The notes beneath the pieces are model-generated. The model saw only the letters and a program-made list of their open reading frames with translations. It had not been told where the DNA came from and searched no databases. This document shows, piece after piece, positions 49,801 to 58,192 of a stretch of DNA of 64,000 nt. The stretch's first letter is position 1. Every line of letters starts with the position of its first letter. Location: assembly GCA_938743325.2 (NCBI GenBank), contig OW568904.1, positions 1 to 64,000 on the forward strand, in the 5' to 3' direction. The DNA is from Pycnococcus provasolii. Lineage: Eukaryota; Chlorophyta; Pseudoscourfieldiophyceae; Pseudoscourfieldiales; Pycnococcaceae. The translations under genes and the position numbers were made by a program.

Positions 49801-51553
49801 ACTTGTTTGTGAGCGAGTTATGGTAGCACGGCTTGCCAGTTTGCTTGTCGAATTGTTCGGTCCATTCACTACCGCTCACCCTGAGCTGCTTTGATTCGAG
49901 CTGGCTCTTGAGAATGTCATGCAGTTCCTCCCACGTGTAGTCCTCGAACGTGAATTGCAGCGGAAATCGCGATGGTAAGCCTGGATTGAAGGAGAAGAAG
50001 TCGTCCATGTCATCCTTGTAGCCAGCGACAATCACGACGAGCTTTTCGCGCCGATCTTCCATCGCCTTGAGAAGGAGATTTGTGATTGCCGCACCCTCAC
50101 GATCCGCCTTGGGACGAAGCTGGTACGCCTCGTCAAGGAATAGAATGCCACCATTGCCTTTCTCGATTTCTTCGAGCTTCTTGGCAAGGAGGTCACTCCC
50201 ACCACGAAGCAGCTCGGCACCTCCAACTTCCACAAACGTGTCCGACGGCAGAACGCCCATTTGCTTCAGCGCCTTTCCGAGAAGTCTGCCCACGGTGGTT
50301 TTGCCCGTTCCTGGATTGCCGTCAAAGCGCATGTGCAACGACATCTGCGACAGAAGGCTACCACTATTAGAGAAGCGACCGGTAGAGGATGCACCTCCTT
50401 GCTGCCTTAGTCTCTGCCGGTCCTTCTCGATGTCCACGCTATTGTACAAGTCAATCGCCTCGCTCTTGACGGCGAGAAGGCCCGTCAACTCCAGCAGCTC
50501 GTTCATGGCTGACACCTCACGAAAGTTAGGCTGATCCGTGATGCGCTTCCATCGCTGCGTCGGCGACTCGAGCCACTTCGTGATGAGCTGGTGCACCTTC
50601 GATCGAGGTTCCACGATTTCAAGAGGCGTGAGATCCGTCGCAGGATCCTTGTCGTGAGGATCCGCACCGCGCTCGAGCAGGAATCGCACCGCCGCTTCGT
50701 GTCCTTCCTTTGTGGCAGCATGCAGAGCTGTCGTGTTGGCGATGGGCGCGCCGCTGTCGAGCAGAATGCGAAGCTTTTCCTTGGAACCTGCCGACGCTGC
50801 ATCCACAAGTGCCGCACCACCCACCTCCGGCAAGCTGACATCCGCGCCATTCACGATGCACTCTCGCACGGCATCCGTATCCTGCGTGCGAACGCTCGCT
50901 CGAAAATTCTCATTCAAGAGGCGGTTCTGTTCTAGTTGAAGGAGAAGGCGCTGGCGCGCTTGCTCCTGTCGTTTGGCCTCTTCTTCTTCTTCGCGTCGGC
51001 GGCGCTCGGCAGCTTCTTTTTGCTGTCGTTGTTCTTCTTCGCGTCGTCGGCGCTCGGCAGCTTCTCTCTGCTGCTCCTGTTGTTGTTGTTCTTGCCGCTG
51101 CAGATGTTGTCGAATCTGCTGCACAGTTCGCTGAGGATCGGCGGCACAATCACGAAGCAGGCGCTTCACATCCTCAGAGGCGCCGTTGCGTTCCGCCCAT
51201 TCGATCGGGAGGAGTGAGTGGTCTACAAAAGAGGAGTGAGATCTCTCGTGAACAGCTCCTGGGTATTTTTCAATCAGAATACGAACGACGTCCAAGGGGG
51301 CATTATTTGCTGCCGCAGTGTGCAGAGGTAGAAGCCCGCCGTTGTTTTTCACCCTCACTCCATCCGGATGAATTTCAATCAGCTTTTCAACGACGTCCAA
51401 GGGGGCTTTGTACATTGCCGCATAGGCCAGGGGTAGACACCCGTATTTGTCTTTCACCCTTGTTTCTCGCCGCCCTTGATCCGTATTGAGCCGTTGTCTC
51501 ACGGCGTCCCACTGTCTAGACCTAATCAAGTTGTGCAACTCCGTGCCAGGCAT
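46875..51553 (-). CDS. Ankyrin - coiled coil - triple AAA+ (CbxX/CfxQ-like) protein with an internal WW module
   Basis: Two exons on the minus strand: 51553-49069 and 48973-46875, with a 95-base GT-AG intron (49068-48974) that interrupts a codon after its first base, give about 1,527 residues. The join restores an AAA+ motif: GYADEM then DPGFARRFGWDEPFEFQDYD. Ankyrin repeats (residues ~36-105 and ~212-312) flank a coiled coil with duplicated AAERRRREEE units. AAA+ modules of the CbxX/CfxQ family have Walker A GNPGTGKTTVGRLLG (~411), GNPGTGKTQVAKLYG (~721) and GNPGTGKTTIAKRMG (~1052), with matching LDEAY/IDEAY Walker B motifs. A WW-like segment (WTEQFDKQTGKPCYHN) lies after the first AAA module. 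The C-terminus is Ala/Glu/Arg-rich and ends in GFGWYEDGWGWHCYGG. Bacterial and plastid CbxX are Rubisco activases; ankyrin-linked multi-AAA forms in eukaryotes are of unknown role. No transit peptide is evident. Confidence 0.85.
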
Positions 51554-52009
51554 GGCTCACTCGCACGCACGCACACTCTCGATGAAATTCGGCGAAATTG
51601 ATTGGCGCGGCGACTCAAGTTGTGGCGTGACGAAACAAGAACTCGAGTCCACCAGCCTGAGAGAAGGCCCGAGCGAGTATGTATGTGCAAGCTGAGTGAG
51701 TGAGTGAGTGAGTGAGTGAGTGCTGCAAGCAAGCCTCAGCAACACGAGCGAGCGAGCGAGACTATGTTGACGTTGACTTTGATTTTCGGCCGGAGGCACA
51801 CGCACGTCTAAGCTGCCTTGTGTTGCTGAAACGGCCGGAGAGCAGGCACACGGCACGTGCCGCGGTGTGCACAAGCGGTCGCGGTCTTTGAAGCGTTGTC
51901 GGGGATGAGGTCAGCGATGAAGCGCTGATGATGAGGCGAGTGATGAAGAAGCGAGCAAACGCTGACGTCTTGTGTGAGGAGCCGGCCTGCGAGGTACCCT
52001 AGTACTACT
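51554..52009. other. Upstream spacer of the AAA+ gene
   Basis: A GTGA tandem at about 51694-51720. Otherwise nothing is seen. Confidence 0.5.
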
Positions 52010-52430
52010 AACTTACAAGACTCGCACGGCTGCGCCGTCCTCGCCCGATGCTCAACAAGACTCGCACGGATGCTTAAGCCGTCCTCGCCCGATGTGAGGC
52101 TCAACAAGACTCGCACGATAAAGCTGCGCCGTCCTCGCCCGATGTGAGGCTCAACAAGACTCGCACGGATGCTTAAGCCGTCCTCGCCCGATGCTCAACA
52201 AGACTCGCCCGATAAAGCTGCGCCGTCCTCGCCCGATGCTCAACAAGACTCGCACGGATGCGCCAAATGTCCTCGCCCGATGCTCAACAAGACTCGCACG
52301 GATGCTTAAGCCGTCCTCGCCCGATGCTCAACAAGACTCGCACGGATGCTTAAGCCGTCCTCGCCCGATGTGAGGCTCAACAAGACTCGCACAACAAGGC
52401 TGCTTAAGCCGTCCTCGCCCGAGTCAAACA
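52010..52430 (+). repeat. 44-bp satellite array, forward orientation
   Basis: About nine units of a 44-base repeat: GCTCAACAAGACTCGCACGG, then ATGCTTAAGCCGTCCTCG, then CCCGAT. Some units carry GTGAG before CTCAAC, and some have GATAAAGCTGCGCC in place of GGATGCTTAAGCC. Reverse complement of the 27.4-28.2 kb array unit. No protein. Confidence 0.92.
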
Positions 52431-54163
52431 GGCGAAGTGATTATGGTCTCATGTGATGTGAAATTGTGAAGTGAAGTGGTGGGCCCCCCCGGGAGCAGCA
52501 AAAGAGGCTTAACGGGGCGGACGGACGAGCAGGTGTTACATAGTCTAGGGGATACAGGGTTGCGCCTGCTGAATTTTTACTTGGGTGCAGTCCTCGGTCG
52601 TAGCCCTTGGTGGCTCTCCCCGAGTGTGCGGGTCCATCTGCTTCGGGACTTGGGTGTCTCGAATTGGGCATATGTTAGTTGTGAATGTTTGGTGATTAAT
52701 TACAGAGTGCGAAAGCCTCGCGTCGTCACCGATCCGCGGCTGGCAAGCCGGCGCGGAATCGCGTGCGAGCGGGCGGGTGTGACCCTCAGCTGGCCGTAGG
52801 CTCGGACATAAAGCCCGCGGACTCGGAAAGCAGGTTGGGACCGGAGTTCCGAGTGCGCGGGGGTGGGAAGACGCGCTTGGTCGCCACGTGCGGTGGTGAT
52901 GGCGTGTGGGTGTATAATGTGTGTGTCAGCTCGCGTGGGCGTGAGAATGAGGGACGGAGGGTGGGTTTTTTTTTTTTTTTTTTGGTTGTCGCGCACCCTC
53001 GAGGTCACGTTGGTGTTGCCTCTTCGGGAGCGCGTACCGCATTCCGCGGTATGTGATTCTCGGTTGCGCACACTTCGTGCGGTGCTGCGGACTTGAGAAT
53101 GAGGGCAGTCCGTACGCGCTTGCAGCGCTAGGGTTTGCCGTGGTCCCGTCCGCGAGTATCTCCGTACACGTGTTGAGGGTGGACTCAAACTCGGCAGCTG
53201 CTGTGTTGTGCGCGGCGCGCGCGGCCTGCACTGCTGCTATCGCTTCCGCGCCCGACGGGAGGGCAGCCGCAGCCGGTGTGGCGGGCGCCCCCGGAGCTGC
53301 GTTTCCCGCGCCTGGGACCGGCTGCGTTTCCTTGATCGTATCATCGTGCGCGGGCTCATCGTGCTTCTCCTGCTGTTCGTTCGCAGGCTCATCGGACTTG
53401 CGCGGTTGGCCCGGGGTCTTGGGTTGGGTCGGCGACGCCGTGGTCGTCGACTGCTTTTTCGCGCGCTTTGCGGCGGGCGCGGCCGTGGTCCCGGTGCGGT
53501 CCGTGGAGCGGCGTCGCGACGACTTGCCTACCGTGCCCGTGTCCCCGGCCGTCGCGTCATCGCGTGTCCGGTCGAGCGCCGGCCGGCGTTCGAGCGAGTC
53601 GACTTGCGAGAGTTCATCATCGGCGCTAAGAGCGTGTTCTGGTTCGTGGCCGCGGTGCGTTCCGCGGTATGTGATTCTCGGTTGCGCACACTTCGTGCGG
53701 TGCTGCGGACTTGAGAATGAGGGCAGTCCGTACGCGCTTGCAGCGCTAGGGTTTGCCGTGGTCCCCCACCGGCTGGCAGGGGTTCCCTGGGGGTCGCCCG
53801 TCTGCCGGGGTGGTGGTCTCAAGTGCGCGCTCGCCGTGGTTCGGGCTGCGACTGTGGGCTTCGCCAAGAAGTGTCTTTCCGGGAGCGCGCCCCCGGAAGA
53901 GACCCGAACCTGCTGAGCCACTACATGTACTAGGGTGGAAACGCGCCATTGAAATGCCCAGCTTGCGCAACTTGCCCTCTGAATCATTCTCGCATTTTAC
54001 GTGCTGACATTGACGTGTGTGTCTTGCACGTGTCTTGTACGTGTGCTTGTCGGACATACCTCACATACGTACTGTACTGTACCGGGTAGTGTACGATAGT
54101 GTCGGCCTAAGACACTCTGTTTGTGTTTTTATAAACTACGATTGACTGTAAAAGGATACCTCT
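52431..54163. other. Unassigned region with a long open frame on the minus strand
   Basis: Mostly GC-rich. On the minus strand 52926-53987 is open for 353 codons, with Lys/Thr/Pro/Ala-rich translation (AKRAKKQSTTTASPTQPKT; AHDDTIKETQPVPGAGNAAP), lacking a domain I recognise. The frame contains the two 106-bp repeats and a poly-A/T run, so it may be chance or a degraded gene. A T run lies at about 52969-52984. The last 150 bases include TTTTTATAAACT at 54125, a candidate TATA element of the next gene. Confidence 0.45.
53042..53765. repeat. 106-bp direct repeat pair enclosing 512 bases
   Basis: Copies at 53042-53147 and 53660-53765 are identical as far as I can read (start TTCCGCGGTATGTGATTCTC, end TTGCCGTGGTCCC). 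The 512 bases between are GC-rich and encode the Ala/Thr/Pro-rich stretch of the minus-strand frame. It could be a small insertion with repeated ends or a tandem duplication; no element-type motif at the ends was recognised. Confidence 0.85.
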
Positions 54164-55951
54164 ATGAGATCTATCACTGCTGCTCAAGGAGAAGGTGGTG
54201 CTATAGGAAAGCATGAGCCTGCATGTTGCCCTAAGTGGCGCGAACGTGTACGCCTTGTACGCGAATCGATCGGAGTCAGCCAAGGCCAACTCGCCAAAGC
54301 ACTTGGCCTCTCACAACCTACCATCAGCAATATCGAAAGGGGAAACACGGACGCGGGCGAAAAGGAAACTCCCGCAGAACGAAAGGTGCAAGAGTGGCTG
54401 GACAGAGTGAAGCAGCTTGCACTAAAGCCGACAACGCAGCATGACAACACGCCGACGAGCGTACTGGACACGCTCGTGGTTACCCCAACAACGACTGATA
54501 CTGGAACCCCAAAGGACGACAGCGATTCCGAGGATGGTGTCAACAATATGAAACAGCTTCGTCGCGAAGCGTATGCGGCACAAGAGGAGGTCGCGCTTTT
54601 GCGCCAGCAGCTCGAGGAGGAGAAGGCTCGCACGTGCATTGCCCGCATGGTGGGTGAAATCGTTGGAGCGGCTGCTGAGCGTGCACAATTCGCTGAGGTC
54701 GAAAGGAAACGCGCCGAGCAGGAGATGCGGAGAGCTCAGCAAGATGAGAAAGCGAAGCGCAAGCGCCAGCAGGAAGCGGGGCGCAAAAAGATAGAAAGAC
54801 AGCTCGCGGCTGAGGAGGCGGAGCGTGAGGCAAGCAGCATTCGGCTCGCGGACAAGGTGGACCGTGACGAGGTGGAAGGCGTGATTCGTGTCGCTTCTTG
54901 GAATCTCAAGAAGTTGAATACACGGCATCCGCAGAAGCTCGAAAACATCGCTGCCGTCATCTTGGACAGTGCTTTTGACCTGGTTGTCTTGCAAGAGGTT
55001 TCTTCGACCAAAGATGGCGAGATGGCGTTGCTTGAACTCACGACGAAGTTGAATCAGATCGACCACCAACCTAGTTCTTCTAAAGGCACGCCGTGGCGCA
55101 TGTGCATGTCTGAGCCAGCTGGCAACAACGAGAGATACGCAGTTCTGTGGCGCACCGACAGCTCGCTCGGCGCCGAAAATCCTCAAATGGCGCTAGTGAA
55201 GAGGCTCGACCTCGACGCCAAGGAGTGGAAGAAGTCGCGCTGGACGCAGCTGCTCGAGCTCAGTGAAGAGCCTAAGCTGGTCCGTCAGGCGAAGAGCGTC
55301 TTCCGATCGTTGGTGTCGGAGCAGCGAGGTTTGCAGCTCATGGAAGGCACCGGCCCGGGGCCACGCGCTTTCTGCGCGATACGCTTCCCGTCGCTGACGT
55401 GTTTGACGTTTCACCTCCACACAGCACATGCGGCTATCAAGGCCGAGACAGCGATTCTGCAGGCGTTGGCAACGACTTCACCTGTCAGGCCGATTCTCCT
55501 CGGCGACGCTAACATCAGCGAAACTTCCACGTTCGAGCATTGGAATCCACGCCGTCGGGATGAGTCGTCGGCATTCGAGGCTGTGCGTTCAAGCTTTTGC
55601 AATGCGTTCAAACCCGCGCTGTCGTTCTATAAAGCGTGCACGAACCTCTATCCCATCGCGGAGACGCCAGCTTCAAATGATAACATATGGCTGCCAGCTG
55701 GCCGAGCATTGGTTGACGCTGGCGTTGCATCGCTCCCAGCATCTGTCGTGGAGGACCTTCGTTCGCGAAGTTTGAGTTGGGTGAACGAGCGTTCGCTTCG
55801 TACGAAGACGTTTACGCACGCGAGCACCGAGCTGTTTAGCGACCACTGCGCGATCTACGCGGACCTCGCCCTTCAGCCGGGAGGTGAAATGCCCAATGTT
55901 GGAGCACGTGAGCATGCTGCGGCTCTTCCTGACACGGCACAGGATGCTTGA
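54164..55951 (+). CDS. XRE-type helix-turn-helix fused to a coiled coil and an EEP nuclease-like domain
   Basis: 595 residues from the ATG, with a TATA-like element ~40 bases upstream. Residues ~23-60 are a Cro/C1-type HTH: RERVRLVRESIGVSQGQLAK and ALGLSQPTISNIERGNT, the usual bacterial and phage repressor pattern (also the MBF1 fold in eukaryotes). A Glu/Arg/Gln-rich coiled coil (~125-235) follows. The C-terminal ~360 residues are an endonuclease/exonuclease/phosphatase domain: VASWNLKKLN (Asn, ~247), DLVVLQEVSS (catalytic Glu, ~277), ILLGDANISE (Asp/Asn, ~447) and LFSDHCAIYAD (Asp/His, ~559). All four EEP motifs are present, so the enzyme could be active as a DNA or RNA nuclease or a phosphatase. 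Joining to a DNA-binding HTH points to a DNA target. There is no signal peptide. I know no described protein with this order. Confidence 0.8.
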   Translation: MRSITAAQGEGGAIGKHEPACCPKWRERVRLVRESIGVSQGQLAKALGLSQPTISNIERGNTDAGEKETPAERKVQEWLDRVKQLALKPTTQHDNTPTSVLDTLVVTPTTTDTGTPKDDSDSEDGVNNMKQLRREAYAAQEEVALLRQQLEEEKARTCIARMVGEIVGAAAERAQFAEVERKRAEQEMRRAQQDEKAKRKRQQEAGRKKIERQLAAEEAEREASSIRLADKVDRDEVEGVIRVASWNLKKLNTRHPQKLENIAAVILDSAFDLVVLQEVSSTKDGEMALLELTTKLNQIDHQPSSSKGTPWRMCMSEPAGNNERYAVLWRTDSSLGAENPQMALVKRLDLDAKEWKKSRWTQLLELSEEPKLVRQAKSVFRSLVSEQRGLQLMEGTGPGPRAFCAIRFPSLTCLTFHLHTAHAAIKAETAILQALATTSPVRPILLGDANISETSTFEHWNPRRRDESSAFEAVRSSFCNAFKPALSFYKACTNLYPIAETPASNDNIWLPAGRALVDAGVASLPASVVEDLRSRSLSWVNERSLRTKTFTHASTELFSDHCAIYADLALQPGGEMPNVGAREHAAALPDTAQDA

Positions 55952-56122
55952 AATCGAAATCAAGAATGACATCGATCGTAGTCTATCTTAAGTTCTTGAC
56001 CTTAAGTTAGCCAGTTAGGTAATATATTAAAATTCATCTGTACCAAAATAAACTTGTGAATTTCAGGCGTGCCAATGCCCAATTTGATCACAGATCAATG
56101 AAATTGTCCCTGGCTCATCAGC

Positions 56123-56220
<98 letters not shown>

Positions 56221-56888
56221 ACGGCCGCGTGCAGCATGTACACACTTCCTTCTCGTTGAACGGGAGATACAGATCTCTGCTCGGCCTCTGCAGCTGCGCG
56301 GCGCTCTTGCGCGAGCGCGATCTCCAGCTGCAGTATCTCGCGACGGGCCTCAAGAACCTCTAGTTCGTTTGGCGGCTCCGCCATTCATTAATCAATCAAA
56401 TAAAGATCTAGACAGTAAGCTTCCAATCGAAGCTTGCTGATGTTCGAATCTAAGCGTAGATACTTAGACCGTTTCGGTGTACAAACTACGTCCCTCGAAG
56501 ACGCGTCTGCTGACGTGTGTTTGACCTCCCACTACTCGCTCGTGTGTATTGCGGCTGTTAGGTTGTTTGCGAAGCAAGCAACCAACAGCAAGAGTGGTTA
56601 CGCGCGAGCAGCCTTAAGGGAGAGGCCGCCCGGGAGTCTCGAGACCCTCCGGGCGGCCGCCCAGAACCAGCTGCGCGAGCGACTCCCCAGGGCTAATCAA
56701 AAAAAAACCCAATTAAAAACAAGCAAGTAGAACTGAAGATTAGGGTTCGGCTGGTGTTATTAGGGTTAGGGCTATGGTGCCGCGTAAGGCTCCCCCTCCT
56801 TAGACCGTTTTTCCCACCCCCCCTTCGACTTGTCCCCTCCTTGCCAGAGAGTTCCAGCACAGCACAGCACGCCCATGCCCGCTCCTCG
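55952..56888. other. Intergenic region with CA microsatellite and G/C-rich hairpin
   Basis: (CA)n occupies about 56129-56218. On the minus strand 56384-56237 encodes a short Glu/Ala-rich helix (MAEPPNELEVLEARREILQL) that could be an exon or a fragment. GCCGCCCGG (56625-56633) pairs with CCGGGCGGC (56649-56657) around a loop containing GTCTCGAGAC. A TTAGGG-type block is at 56739-56773. Confidence 0.55.
56739..56773. repeat. Interstitial telomere-like repeat (TTAGGG orientation, degenerate)
   Basis: ATTAGGGTTCGG, then ATTAGGGTTAGGGCT a few bases later: three units with the orientation seen from 39.7 kb rightwards. Confidence 0.75.
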
Positions 56889-57932
56889 ATGGCGTATGAG
56901 GTCCCGACGCCGCCGACGACCACGCGCACTAATATACTCTTAGGTGGTCCGAATTCTCGGAGTAGGCTTCCACGTGTTAGGCGTAATGTGTTACTGCTCG
57001 TGGTTTGTGGATTTTTGGTCTTGCTATTCATGGCCTTAAGCTTCTTTCGTGCGTCTTCTGGAAGATCTCTTCTTCATCGGAATTCTCATGCTCATGCTCA
57101 TGCTCACTCTCATGTTCACTCTCAATCTCGTGCAATCAGTCGCTCATTGGCCTTAAAGAGTCTGAACGAAGTTGGTGACTTGATCAGAGAACGTCGTCGT
57201 GCTTCTTCTTCGTCTTCTTTTTGTCCCAAGGTGCTTGCGCTAGGCACGCAAGGGGGTAAGTTCGCGGTACACCACGTATGCGACACGCCACGTTCTTCTT
57301 CTTCTTCCAAGTGCATCGCCATCAGCTACGGTGTGGGACACTCCATGCACTTCGAGCTCGACGTTCGCGACAAATTCAACTGCCGCGTATTCGCCCTCGA
57401 CCCGACAATCAACATGACGGCGTCGCCCGCGGACTACGTGCACTTCATTGGCATGGGCGCGCCGTCGGCGTACGCCGCTTACAAACACTACCTCGGAACG
57501 GAGAAAAGCCAAACTATCACTGACAAGTGGGTGACAATCAATCCTGCAAGACTCGCGCAAGCTGTCGCACGACGACACGACGGCGAACATCAGAGAATCG
57601 CCGTGCTTAAAATGGACTGCGAAGGCTGCGAGTATCTCGTGTATCGCGAAATAATAAGCACGGACGCCCGCTTCTTCGACCGCGTCGACCAGTTTGTGGT
57701 GGAGGTGCACTTACCTCGAAGTCTTGGTCTCGTCTCGTTCGACGACGCGATCGCACTCGGCCAGCTGTACGCCCTTCTTGGCAAGTCGAATCTCACGCTC
57801 AGGCACGCAAGCGTTGATCACTGCGCACGAAGCGACGAGGCGACGGGCGTCATTGCCGCCGTGCAAGGTGCCTCTGTGGACTACTTCCGCGACGGCGAGG
57901 GCATGTGCCAAAACCTCCTCTTCGCAAGATGA
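56889..57932 (+). CDS. Membrane-anchored methyltransferase-like protein (METTL24/FkbM kind)
   Basis: 347 residues from the ATG at 56889 (the open frame begins earlier without a better start). A signal anchor at ~35-55 (RNVLLLVVCGFLVLLFMAL) is followed by a His-Ala repeat stem (HAHAHAHSHVHSQS). The globular part has the METTL24/Methyltransf_21 features: CIAISYGVGHSMHFELDVRD, CRVFALDPTINM (Asp of the S-adenosylmethionine site), IAVLKMDCEGCEYLVYREI, and FVVEVHLPRSLGL. It is a type II membrane protein, probably Golgi-resident, that would methylate a sugar or protein; the substrate is unknown. Confidence 0.75.
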   Translation: MAYEVPTPPTTTRTNILLGGPNSRSRLPRVRRNVLLLVVCGFLVLLFMALSFFRASSGRSLLHRNSHAHAHAHSHVHSQSRAISRSLALKSLNEVGDLIRERRRASSSSSFCPKVLALGTQGGKFAVHHVCDTPRSSSSSKCIAISYGVGHSMHFELDVRDKFNCRVFALDPTINMTASPADYVHFIGMGAPSAYAAYKHYLGTEKSQTITDKWVTINPARLAQAVARRHDGEHQRIAVLKMDCEGCEYLVYREIISTDARFFDRVDQFVVEVHLPRSLGLVSFDDAIALGQLYALLGKSNLTLRHASVDHCARSDEATGVIAAVQGASVDYFRDGEGMCQNLLFAR

Positions 57933-58192
57933 TGATCATCAAATCAGATAGATGACCGTGTATTGCATGTGTGTATGTGTTGTAATATTTTTTAGCAATT
58001 TATTTCAATGAGTAGTAATATTTTAGTACAGATAGATCCAAACTTCGTCGTCGCCGCGCGCATGTTGTTCAAACTTTGATGTTAACTAATAGACGGCCCT
58101 CTAACGCTTACTTCAGTTGCACGACAGTTTTATAGTTGTATAATATCTTTGGTATATTATGCTGCAAATAACATAATGTCATGTTACACCCG
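57933..58192. other. Convergent 3' spacer, AT-rich
   Basis: AT-rich sequence holding the 3' ends of the methyltransferase-like gene (+) and the TIR-like gene (-). Nothing else seen. Confidence 0.5.

Noticed and set aside
52010-52430. CRISPR-like array
   Set aside because: Units are contiguous 44-base tandem repeats without unique spacers, in a eukaryotic subtelomere.
53042-53765. Short LTR-type element
   Set aside because: The ends show no TG/CA termini, primer-binding site or purine tract that I can recognise, so only a direct repeat is called.
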